This document shows, in pieces, positions 1 through 6,458 of a stretch of 64,000 nucleotides of DNA. The position numbers and the translations under genes are program-made. Under the pieces are notes generated by a model. The model saw only the letters and a list, made by a program, of their open reading frames with translations, ran no database searches and had not been told where the DNA came from. Numbering within the stretch: position 1 is the first letter of the stretch; each line of letters begins with the position of its first letter. Source of the stretch: Bacteroides sp. (GTDB lineage Bacteria; Bacteroidota; Bacteroidia; Bacteroidales; Muribaculaceae); NCBI GenBank assembly GCA_014801815.1, contig JAAVDM010000034.1:62001-126000 (forward strand), given 5' to 3'.

Positions 1-398
1 GGCAGACCGCCCATTTCCCATTCAGCACACACGTAGGGTCCGGGACGGAGTATTACTTTCATATCGTTGGCCTGACACAGACGCACGAACTCGGCAAGGT
101 CATTCTGTCCGGTGAAATCGAATTGTCCTTCGACCGGCTCGTGGGCATTCCAGAACACATAAAGACAGACGGCATTCATGCCTAATGCCTTGCACATCTT
201 GATGCGCTGGTCCCAGTAAGGGCGCGGTATACGCGGATAATGAAGTTCGGCGGCCTTTACTACGAAAGGCTCGCCGTTAAGCAGAAATGTGCCCTTGCCG
301 GCCTCGAATCGGCCCGGGTGGGGAGTAGGATTATCAGCCGCCGCTGTCATGGCTGCAGCAACGGCGGCCAATGTGAGACCGCAAAGGAAATATTTCAT
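1..398 (-). CDS. Glycoside hydrolase family 35 beta-galactosidase, N-terminal part
   Basis: Only the first 132 codons are inside the window; the gene runs off the left edge. Translation begins with a signal peptide (MKYFLCGLTLAAVVAAAMTA), then shows the GH35 start: FLLNGEPFVVKAAELHYPRI, YWDQRIKMCKALGMNAVCLY, VFWNAHEP and VILRPGPYVCAEW. These blocks line the substrate pocket at the beginning of the (beta/alpha)8 barrel of family 35 beta-galactosidases, which remove terminal beta-linked galactose from glycans. The signal peptide places it in the periplasm or outside the cell. The ATG lies one base past the stop codon of the upstream BtpA/SgcQ gene, so the two are almost certainly one transcript. 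The catalytic glutamates are outside the window, so activity cannot be judged. Confidence 0.88.
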   Translation of the reverse strand, partial: MKYFLCGLTLAAVAAAMTAAADNPTPHPGRFEAGKGTFLLNGEPFVVKAAELHYPRIPRPYWDQRIKMCKALGMNAVCLYVFWNAHEPVEGQFDFTGQNDLAEFVRLCQANDMKVILRPGPYVCAEWEMGGL

Positions 399-399
399 T

Positions 400-1113
400 T
401 CAGAGCATTTCCATGAAGGTCTTGACGTACGGTGCCTCCACATCGCCGCCTACTTTATGGTCGGTCTTGAAGTAGCTGCCCACTATTGCGCCGTCGGCCA
501 GCGAGAATGTCTCGGTGATGTTCTCGGTATCCACACCGCCGCCTACCATAAGCGGAAAACCGTTGAGGTTACAGCGGTAGTCCTGTATTTTGGCTTCGGG
601 AGTCTGTCGGCCGGTGCCGTCGCCTGTCACTACGATAGCATCGCAGCGGTCTTTGGCTACGCGCAGGTCTTCCTTGAGAGTACGGCCTGTGAACAGCGGT
701 TTTGACTGTATGCGTACGCCACCGAGCACCATTACATTGTGGCGTTGGCGCAGTTCCTCTATTTCCTTAGCTAAAGCTGCGTCTTTCTTGGGAGGCAAAT
801 TACCGCTTACTGAATTGATGCGTACGAAGCGTGCCCCGTAGCGTTCGGCAAGTTCAAACGAACGGCGGTGGTCGTCAATTATGTTGACACCGTATATTTT
901 TTCCGGATGTTCGGCCTGAAGCCATGCCAGTATGGCCTCGACCTCTTCAAGAGTGCCAAAATAGTCTTCTACCATCACAGCATTGATACCGTGGCTGAAA
1001 TATATCTCAGCTTCGGTTTTCGCACGCTGAAGTGTTTCGTTGAGGTCACGACCTTTGAGGTGTATCATTGCTACTACCGGCTTATTGTCGCCGAAAAGCT
1101 CTTTGTATGTCAT
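400..1113 (-). CDS. BtpA/SgcQ family TIM-barrel protein
   Basis: A 237-residue protein of the BtpA/SgcQ family, a TIM-barrel group of uncertain chemistry; BtpA is linked to photosystem I accumulation in cyanobacteria and SgcQ sits in a sugar operon of E. coli. Visible family blocks: VVAMIHLKGRDLNETLQRAK at the N-terminus, INAVMVEDYFG, GARFVRINSVSG, DAIVVTGDGTGR and a phosphate-binding-type loop LMVGGGVDTENI followed by DGAIVGSYFK. I chose the ATG at 1113 (MTYKELFGDN); the reading frame is open 22 codons further up but that stretch is unlike the family and uses intergenic sequence. It lies directly ahead of a GH35 beta-galactosidase gene, spaced by one base, so a role in the use of a sugar or glycan is the reasonable inference. 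Confidence 0.85.
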   Translation of the reverse strand: MTYKELFGDNKPVVAMIHLKGRDLNETLQRAKTEAEIYFSHGINAVMVEDYFGTLEEVEAILAWLQAEHPEKIYGVNIIDDHRRSFELAERYGARFVRINSVSGNLPPKKDAALAKEIEELRQRHNVMVLGGVRIQSKPLFTGRTLKEDLRVAKDRCDAIVVTGDGTGRQTPEAKIQDYRCNLNGFPLMVGGGVDTENITETFSLADGAIVGSYFKTDHKVGGDVEAPYVKTFMEML

Positions 1114-1315
1114 AATTAAGGTACTTGATTTTAGGTTGTGTGTGCAAGTTACTAAGAATATGTCTAACGACCAAATCAAAACCGATAAAAAATGAAATAT
1201 AGACGAAATTTTTTCTAATTTTGTAACTGTATTCTACTTTTAGTGCTGCCGGTGTTGTCATGACCGGCAGATTTGAGGCATAGGCCGATTAAAAATCACT
1301 TATAAATGTACATTC

Positions 1316-1756
1316 ATGAAGTATACACCTGACAATATTACCCATCTTGATCAAGATGAGATATTCGTATTCGGCAGTAATCTTGCCGGCCAGCATCTTG
1401 GCGGTGCAGCCCGTACAGCCCTTGAACACTTCGGTGCGGTGATGGGGCAGGGTGTAGGTCTGCAGGGGCAGTCGTATGCCATACCCACCATGCAGGGCGG
1501 AGTCGAGACTATCAAGCCATACGTCGATGAATTTATACGTCTGGCTACCGAATGGGACCAGACCACTTTCTATGTGACACGCATAGGGTGTGGAATAGCC
1601 GGCTTTACCGATGAGCAGATAGCACCGCTGTTCCGTGATGCCTTAGGACTGTATAATGTCCGTCTGCCCAAAAGTTTTGTCGATATACTGACACGTGACC
1701 GTAAATCGGATAACGGTTCTGAAACTGAAGATGCAAAAGAGACCGGAAGTAAATAA
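1316..1756 (+). CDS. Small conserved protein with macro-like FGSNLAGxHxGGAA motif
   Basis: A 146-residue soluble protein. The N-terminal half carries FVFGSNLAGQHLGGAARTAL, then FGAVMGQGVGLQGQSYAIPT and later YVTRIGCGIAGFTDEQIAPLF. The glycine-rich loop, the GxGxGxxG segment and the SYAIPT strand resemble the ADP-ribose-binding layout of macrodomain-like proteins, and proteins of this type are frequent as stand-alone hypothetical genes in Bacteroidetes and in phages. The function is not known to me; nucleotide or ADP-ribose handling is an inference from the motif pattern. The last 20 residues are polar and probably disordered. A good -7 box (TAATTTTG at 1216-1223) stands about 95 bases upstream, without a clear -33 box. 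Confidence 0.7.
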   Translation: MKYTPDNITHLDQDEIFVFGSNLAGQHLGGAARTALEHFGAVMGQGVGLQGQSYAIPTMQGGVETIKPYVDEFIRLATEWDQTTFYVTRIGCGIAGFTDEQIAPLFRDALGLYNVRLPKSFVDILTRDRKSDNGSETEDAKETGSK

Positions 1757-1762
1757 CAACTG

Positions 1763-1780
1763 CTTAAGAGCTACTTAATT
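1763..1780 (+). repeat. Solo terminal repeat of the MITE-like family
   Basis: CTTAAGAGCTACTTAATT is one end of the repeat family whose full copies are at 51602-51795 and 56057-56249. Only the right-hand end is present. It lies in the 40-base gap between two plus-strand genes, immediately upstream of the SIMPL gene start. Confidence 0.6.
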
Positions 1781-1796
1781 GAACACACACAGTAGA

Positions 1797-2504
1797 ATGA
1801 AGAGTAATATAAAACCGTCGGTCCCCCTGCTGTCATCCGGCATATTGGCTTTAGGTCTGCTGTCGGTTGGCGCTTTTATAAAGGCCGGTATAGATAATTT
1901 CTCCAATCGCGACCGGCAGGTGTCGGTACGTGGTCTGTCCGAACGCACTGTGGAGGCTGATTATGTGACATGGCCCATACAGTATCGTGTGGCAGGTGAC
2001 AATCTCCTGAACCTTTACGATCAGGTCACTTCCAACAATGCCACTATTGTGTCTTTTCTCACCGGTAACGGTATTGCGAAAGAGGATATATCCATTAATC
2101 CTCCCGATACTTATAATGCTTCCGCCAATCAGTACGGGTCGTCTAACTTTCAGTATAAATATGCTCTCGATTGCACAGTGACAGTGGCTACCGATAACGT
2201 CGCCAAAGTCCGTGAACTGCTCAATCGCCAGTCTGAACTGCTGAAAGAAGGCATACCCTACAGCAACTCCTATATAAATTATGAGTATCGCAATCTCAAT
2301 GAGATAAAACCGGAGATGATTGCCGATGCCACAAAGGCGGCACGTGAGGCTGCTCAGAAGTTTGCTGCTGATTCCGACTCCAAAATCGGCAAGATGAAAA
2401 CCGCTACACAAGGGCAATTCTCAATTGAGGATCTGTCATCATCTACGCCTTATTTAAAAAAGGTGCGCGTAGTGTCGTATATAGTATATTATCTTGAAGA
2501 CTAA
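1797..2504 (+). CDS. SIMPL (DUF541) domain protein, membrane anchored
   Basis: A 235-residue protein with an N-terminal hydrophobic segment (LLSSGILALGLLSVGAFIKA, residues about 11-30) acting as signal peptide or anchor, followed by a periplasmic SIMPL/DUF541 domain: RQVSVRGLSERTVEADYVTW at the start, the helix with REAAQKFAADSDSKIG, and VRVVSYIVYYLED at the end. SIMPL proteins are widespread periplasmic or envelope proteins (E. coli YggE, Brucella BP26) that can form ring oligomers; the biochemical role is unsettled, often linked to oxidative or envelope stress. ATG at 1797 is chosen; a TTG six codons earlier is possible but lies inside the repeat end at 1763-1780. Confidence 0.85.
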   Translation: MKSNIKPSVPLLSSGILALGLLSVGAFIKAGIDNFSNRDRQVSVRGLSERTVEADYVTWPIQYRVAGDNLLNLYDQVTSNNATIVSFLTGNGIAKEDISINPPDTYNASANQYGSSNFQYKYALDCTVTVATDNVAKVRELLNRQSELLKEGIPYSNSYINYEYRNLNEIKPEMIADATKAAREAAQKFAADSDSKIGKMKTATQGQFSIEDLSSSTPYLKKVRVVSYIVYYLED

Positions 2505-2532
2505 ACCGCATATTCCCTATACAAGCGGAAAT

Positions 2533-2591
2533 ACATACAGGCGGAAAGCCTCAGCCATGTCTGACATGACTGAGGCTTTCCGCCTGTATGT
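2533..2591. terminator. Bidirectional terminator, 29-bp arms
   Basis: Inverted repeat with arms 2533-2561 and 2563-2591 and one mismatch, leaving practically no loop. It lies between the convergent ends of the SIMPL gene and hslR and can stop transcription from both sides. There is no long T-run on either side. Confidence 0.75.
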
Positions 2592-2605
2592 AGGTGATAT
2601 GATTG

Positions 2606-3037
2606 TTATTCGTCATCGTCGTCATCATCTTCCCAGTCGAGGAAGAACGAATCGGCGTATGTTTCCTCACGGAACTTGGACATTTCGCGTCCTTCGCGTT
2701 TTGTCGGACGTCCCATACCGCGTTGACGGTCTACGAAGCCTGAAATACGTGACATCTCAAGCAGGTCATATTGGCTTTGCGGAGTCAGATTCTCCAGATA
2801 GTCGGGTACGAGTTTTGCCCCGAGGCGGTTGGCTGTGAGCGCCTTGACACGGAATGTATATGTGATGGGAGGTTTACGGACTTCGATAGTATCACCGACT
2901 TTAATAGTCCGTGACGGTTTTACGGCAGCGCCTCCGATAGAGACACGGCCTTTCTTGCAGGCATCGGTGGCTATGGTGCGTGTCTTGAATACGCGCATGG
3001 CCCAGAGCCACTTGTCGATTCTCTCTTCTGATGGCAT
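2606..3037 (-). CDS. hslR: S4-domain RNA-binding protein, Hsp15 family
   Basis: A 143-residue protein with the S4 RNA-binding fold at residues about 5-65 (RIDKWLWAMRVFKTRTIATD, CKKGRVSIGGAAVKPSRTIK, VGDTIEVR), the arrangement of Hsp15. In E. coli Hsp15 binds stalled 50S subunits that carry a nascent chain and helps free them after heat shock. The C-terminal half is charged, with RQRGMGRPTKREGREMSKF as expected for the family, and ends in an unusually acidic tail (DWEDDDDDDE). The gene is convergent with the SIMPL gene over a strong terminator and is transcribed away from the META lipoprotein gene's 3' end with a short gap. Confidence 0.9.
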   Translation of the reverse strand: MPSEERIDKWLWAMRVFKTRTIATDACKKGRVSIGGAAVKPSRTIKVGDTIEVRKPPITYTFRVKALTANRLGAKLVPDYLENLTPQSQYDLLEMSRISGFVDRQRGMGRPTKREGREMSKFREETYADSFFLDWEDDDDDDE

Positions 3038-3087
3038 AATTTATATAAAGCTATTATATTGTGTCAATTGGAATAAATCGGATTTTT

Positions 3088-3978
3088 TTACTGTGTGACG
3101 GCTGTGCGTTCAAGCTGCATGGCGACGTTACCCGAGCTGTCGAGCAGTTCGGCCTTGTCGGAGGTCACGGGGCGTGCCTGCGAGGCGTCTTCGAGCGCTA
3201 CGATGAGCTGAGTCTGGAAGTTCGGTTCAGGGCATGCCTTACGTGTCACACCGATAGAGTGGAATGACAGCGAGTTGGCGGCATCCATATCCGTGGTGAG
3301 CGAGCCGTTGAGTATGTTGCAGCCGGTGTTGCCGTGTACGTGGCCTTCGTCCACATCTATCACAAGGCATATCTCCGGATTGTCAACATTCACTCCCTCA
3401 ATCTGAGTTACACGCCATGTGCCGTTGAGAAACTGGAAGTTCTGGTGCATGAGTGTCATCACAGGCTGATGCGAGGAGTCAAGCAACGTCAGCAGGTAGC
3501 GGTCATTGTCGCCGGCTCTCAGACTGTAGTATTTGGCTTCGCTGAGAGCTATATTGATTTCGCTGTCGGTGATGCCGGTCATATCACACAGACGCATAGT
3601 CGTGGCTATCTGTGAGAAAGATATGGTGCTGTCAGATACATTATATCTGTAGGAACCGTTGAGCACGTTGCAGCCGTTGTTGCCGTATACGCGGTTGTTA
3701 TCGGCAAATTTCAGGAAGGGCGCTTCTTCGCCTACAGCCGGTTTGTCACCGACACTCTCAATGGCCCAGTCACCCTTTATTATACCCTTGAGCAGTTCAG
3801 CGGGGGTATATGTACGGGCGGCTTTCGGGGCTACTATCTGTTCGCGGTCCTGAGGCAATATGGCTTCAGGTAGTGCGTCGTCGTTTGATTGCTTTGTAGT
3901 TGAGCAGGCGGCTCCTCCTATTGCTATCGCCGCTATAAGTGTGGCCGACATTATATTTCGATACAATTTATTTAACAT
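3088..3978 (-). CDS. Lipoprotein with two META/HslJ domains
   Basis: A 296-residue protein starting MLNKLYRNIM with a lipobox-like IGGAAC (Cys at residue 25), so probably a lipoprotein of the envelope. Two META domains follow in tandem, about residues 65-170 and 180-290, each with the family pattern of an initial tryptophan strand (GDWAIESV; GTWRVTQIEG) and the GNxGCNxLNGSY core (YGNNGCNVLNGSY; HGNTGCNILNGSL). META domain proteins include E. coli HslJ, linked to novobiocin resistance and envelope stress; their chemistry is not known. The start at 3978 is chosen because the lipobox follows it; the longer open frame overlaps the upstream NADH dehydrogenase gene. Gap to that gene is 28 bases, so they may share a transcript. 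Confidence 0.88.
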   Translation of the reverse strand: MLNKLYRNIMSATLIAAIAIGGAACSTTKQSNDDALPEAILPQDREQIVAPKAARTYTPAELLKGIIKGDWAIESVGDKPAVGEEAPFLKFADNNRVYGNNGCNVLNGSYRYNVSDSTISFSQIATTMRLCDMTGITDSEINIALSEAKYYSLRAGDNDRYLLTLLDSSHQPVMTLMHQNFQFLNGTWRVTQIEGVNVDNPEICLVIDVDEGHVHGNTGCNILNGSLTTDMDAANSLSFHSIGVTRKACPEPNFQTQLIVALEDASQARPVTSDKAELLDSSGNVAMQLERTAVTQ

Positions 3979-4006
3979 GATATTGCGGTTATGGGTAATT
4001 GGCTGC

Positions 4007-5290
4007 TTAGTCGCCCCAGTGACGGCGAAGCGGATATTTGGTAGGACGCAGCAACAGACGCAGTGAAGTGGAGTAGGTGAGGTAGTTCCATATCCAGTTG
4101 ATAAGTACATGCAGCTTGTTGCGCATACCTAATATTGAAATAAGGTGTATGGCCATCCACAGGAACCATGCGAACCAGCCGCCAAACGACCAACCGGGCA
4201 GGTCGGCTACGGCTCTGTTTTTACCTACTGTGGCCATCGAACCCTTATCCTTATATTTGAAAGGCGTCTCCATACGTCCTTTGTTGAGGTTCTTGGCCAG
4301 ATTGCGTGCCTGCTGTATGGCCGGCTGAGCCATTTGCGGGTGACCCTTGGGATATTCTTCAGTCTGCATGAGGGCTATGTCACCAAGAGCATAGACGGTG
4401 CCTTCGTAGCCTTTGACCTGATTGAATTCATCAACCATGATACGTCCGCCGCGGCCCATTGCTTCAGCCGGGAAGCCGGGCATAGGTTCGCCGCACACAC
4501 CGGCAGTCCATATCAGAGTCTCCCAGTATTCCTTCTTACCGTCGGCAAATGTCACAATCTTATCCGTGTAATCACTCATCATAGTGTTGAGGCGAACGTT
4601 GACCATTAGTTCCTGAAGATATTTCAGAGCCTTTTCAGACGATTTGGGATTCATGGCTCCGAGCAGTTTGCCTGTGCCCTCCACCAGAGTTATGCTGAGG
4701 TCATCGGGATTGAGTTCAGGGTATTCACGCGGTACGATATCCTTTTTCATTTCGCCGAGTGCGCCGGCTATCTCCACACCGGCAGGACCTCCGCCTACTA
4801 CAAGGAAACTGAGCAGTTCTTTGCGGCGCTTCGGGTCGGTGGCGAGGGCAGCACGTTCAAGACGGTCAAGGATTTCATCACGTGTATGTTCGGCCTCGGC
4901 TACGGTCTTGATACAGAATACATTCTCGCCGAGACCTTTCATGCCGAAGAAGTTGTTTGTAGTACCTGCAGCTATGACCAGCTTGTCGAAATTTATGGTT
5001 TCATAACTGGTTGTGATAGTCTTTGCCTGCAGATCAATACCTTTGACGTGACCCATGTGGTAAGTGACGTCACGTTGTGGATTCTTATTTATATATTTCT
5101 TGAACTCACGCCGGAAAGGAAAGCATATATTCGATGAAGATATGCCTGACGATGCTATCTGGTAAAATAACGGAGGGAAGCAGTGGAAGTTATTGCGGTC
5201 AACTACTAATACCTGATATTTGCTTTTATCTATGCGGTTAACGAGATTCAGGCCGGCAAAGCCTCCTCCTATGATGACTAATTTTTCCAT
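4007..5290 (-). CDS. ndh: Type II NADH:quinone oxidoreductase
   Basis: A 427-residue flavoprotein of the NDH-2 family, which passes electrons from NADH to quinone at the inner face of the membrane without pumping protons. Two Rossmann motifs are clear: VIIGGGFAGLNL at the N-terminus for FAD and VVGGGPAGVEIAGAL near residue 165 for NADH. TVYALGDIALM is the second FAD-contact block, and the C-terminus has the amphipathic, aromatic-rich segment (GWSFGGWFAWFLWMAIHL) that holds NDH-2 on the membrane. Start at 5290 (MEKLVIIGGG); the frame is open further up but the family starts here. Such an enzyme in a Bacteroidales genome works beside NQR or complex I in anaerobic fumarate respiration; a class I fumarase is encoded at 53706. 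Confidence 0.92.
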   Translation of the reverse strand: MEKLVIIGGGFAGLNLVNRIDKSKYQVLVVDRNNFHCFPPLFYQIASSGISSSNICFPFRREFKKYINKNPQRDVTYHMGHVKGIDLQAKTITTSYETINFDKLVIAAGTTNNFFGMKGLGENVFCIKTVAEAEHTRDEILDRLERAALATDPKRRKELLSFLVVGGGPAGVEIAGALGEMKKDIVPREYPELNPDDLSITLVEGTGKLLGAMNPKSSEKALKYLQELMVNVRLNTMMSDYTDKIVTFADGKKEYWETLIWTAGVCGEPMPGFPAEAMGRGGRIMVDEFNQVKGYEGTVYALGDIALMQTEEYPKGHPQMAQPAIQQARNLAKNLNKGRMETPFKYKDKGSMATVGKNRAVADLPGWSFGGWFAWFLWMAIHLISILGMRNKLHVLINWIWNYLTYSTSLRLLLRPTKYPLRRHWGD

Positions 5291-5523
5291 GAGATATGTC
5301 TGATTTAAGTTACGGCCCTCAGCGGGATATGCCGCTGTCGTGACGGCTGTCCGGAGAATGGCTCTTTGCAAGTGTAACGATTAATGTGTGCTGTCAGTTT
5401 GCTGCCAAATGCAAAAATGACCTCATTGCTGCAAAAGCCTTCCTCCCGGTTTGCAAATTACTTCAAATATATGGAGAAATATGGTCGTAAAGAGAGAGAG
5501 TTGAGAAGATGGCGAAAATACGT

Positions 5524-5575
5524 CCACTCAATAGCCCCAGCTGATGCTTCTGCATCGGTCGGGTCTATTGAGTGG
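5524..5575. terminator. 52-base imperfect hairpin after the toxin gene
   Basis: Arms CCACTCAATAG (5524-5534) and CTATTGAGTGG (5565-5575) enclose a second stem GATGC/GCATC. It begins three bases past the toxin stop codon, the right place for the terminator of the toxin-antitoxin operon, but no T-run follows. The long, bulged stem also resembles folded recombination sites in outline only. Confidence 0.5.
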
Positions 5576-5578
5576 TTC

Positions 5579-5854
5579 CTATTTCTTAAAAAGTTCAGAG
5601 TGAGAGCCGAGACGGAACAATGCTATAGTATTATTTACCTCATCATACCATATCAAAAGAAAATCACCCTCAATATGACATTCAAGGCATCCGGTATAAT
5701 TACCTTGCAATGGATGCTGCCGATATTTTTCGGGGAGAGGAGTTTCGTTACGAAGCATGTCAAGGACTTCATTCAGAGCCTTAAGTTTCTTCGGTTGATT
5801 AAGGATACGTTTCAAATCCTTCTTGAACTGACTGGTATATCTCAGTTCTTTCAT
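5579..5854 (-). CDS. YafQ/RelE-type mRNA interferase toxin
   Basis: A 91-residue protein of the YafQ branch of the RelE/ParE superfamily, ribosome-dependent endoribonucleases. Family marks: start LRYTSQFKKDLKRI, the central LPEKYRQHPLQGNYTGCLEC (the DHxLxGxxxGxR-like segment is present as QHPLQGNYTGCLECH), GDFLLIWYDEV and the end LFRLGSHSELF, in which the histidine near the C-terminus matches the catalytic His87 of E. coli YafQ. It overlaps the antitoxin gene by four bases (ATGA), so translation is probably coupled. The first open-reading-frame Met is used. As the only toxin-antitoxin locus in the window it stands alone, not inside a visible mobile element. Confidence 0.88.
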   Translation of the reverse strand: MKELRYTSQFKKDLKRILNQPKKLKALNEVLDMLRNETPLPEKYRQHPLQGNYTGCLECHIEGDFLLIWYDEVNNTIALFRLGSHSELFKK

Positions 5855-6102
5855 AATCCCATAGACTTGAGCATGGTCTCTACACTTGAAGTGTCAATAG
5901 GACCTTCAAGTTTTCCGGCTTTAGCCTCTTCAAAAGCAGCTTTTGTTATCTCATTGGGTTCATGGTACACGGCATCCAAAAGTATGCCTTCAACATAGTT
6001 GTTCAGACTCCTGCGATCTTTTGCGGCAAGCTCTTTTAGCTTGTCGAGTAAATATACTGGTAGGCGGAATACATGTGCTTTCTTTTCTGATACTAAATCC
6101 AT
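5851..6102 (-). CDS. Antitoxin of the YafQ-type pair
   Basis: An 83-residue protein ahead of and overlapping the toxin gene. The N-terminal half (KKAHVFRLPVYLLDKLKELA, then RRSLNNYVEGILLDAV) looks like a ribbon-helix-helix DNA-binding domain, with the strand AHVFRLPV and two helices. The C-terminal half (EEAKAGKLEGPIDTSSVETM) is the flexible part that would wrap the toxin. Antitoxins of this kind repress their own operon; a 12-bp perfect palindrome (AATGATATCATT, 6103-6114) directly in front of the start codon is the likely operator. Confidence 0.85.
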   Translation of the reverse strand: MDLVSEKKAHVFRLPVYLLDKLKELAAKDRRSLNNYVEGILLDAVYHEPNEITKAAFEEAKAGKLEGPIDTSSVETMLKSMGL

Positions 6103-6153
6103 AATGATATCATTTAGACTACAAAGTTAGTGCAATATATAATCAAAAACAAA
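6103..6153 (-). promoter_or_regulatory. Promoter and operator of the toxin-antitoxin operon
   Basis: On the minus strand: -33 box TTTG (6150-6153), 20 bases, -7 box TAACTTTG (6122-6129), a perfect match to the Bacteroidetes sigma consensus. The predicted transcript start, near 6116, is followed by the palindrome AATGATATCATT at 6103-6114, so a bound antitoxin dimer would cover the start site. Confidence 0.8.
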
Positions 6154-6458
6154 TTTATTGTCCGAAGGTTATCGTTTCACACAATACACTACAGAAGCAT
6201 CAGTGTGGGTGATTTATTATTTAGCGGAAAGGTGAAAGGTAGAGGCGGTATAGAAAAATTTCGGTATCAGTATCGGTACATAGGATCTTTTCGGGAAGAT
6301 TGTAATGTTTTCACATAATATTATTACCAACTGCTTGCTTCTTCTAACGTATTCTTTAGAAGAGGAGTTTTTTAAGTGGGGAAAGTTTGGATAATAATTA
6401 GTACTTTTGTAGGCTTGCTATGACGGCTTGATATGGCAGGCAGAAACAATCAGACAAA
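6154..6458 (+). other. Intergenic region with -7 box for the TPR gene
   Basis: No convincing gene. A -7 box TACTTTTG at 6402-6409 points towards the TPR gene and puts transcript start about 45 bases before its GTG. No TTTG lies at the right distance for a -33 box. Confidence 0.5.

Noticed and set aside
5384..5998. 204-residue plus-strand frame
   Set aside because: It is the shadow of the toxin and antitoxin genes on the other strand, which have clear family motifs and a promoter.
6130..6318. 62-residue plus-strand frame between the antitoxin and TPR genes
   Set aside because: It overlaps the toxin-antitoxin promoter, has no start region and resembles no family.
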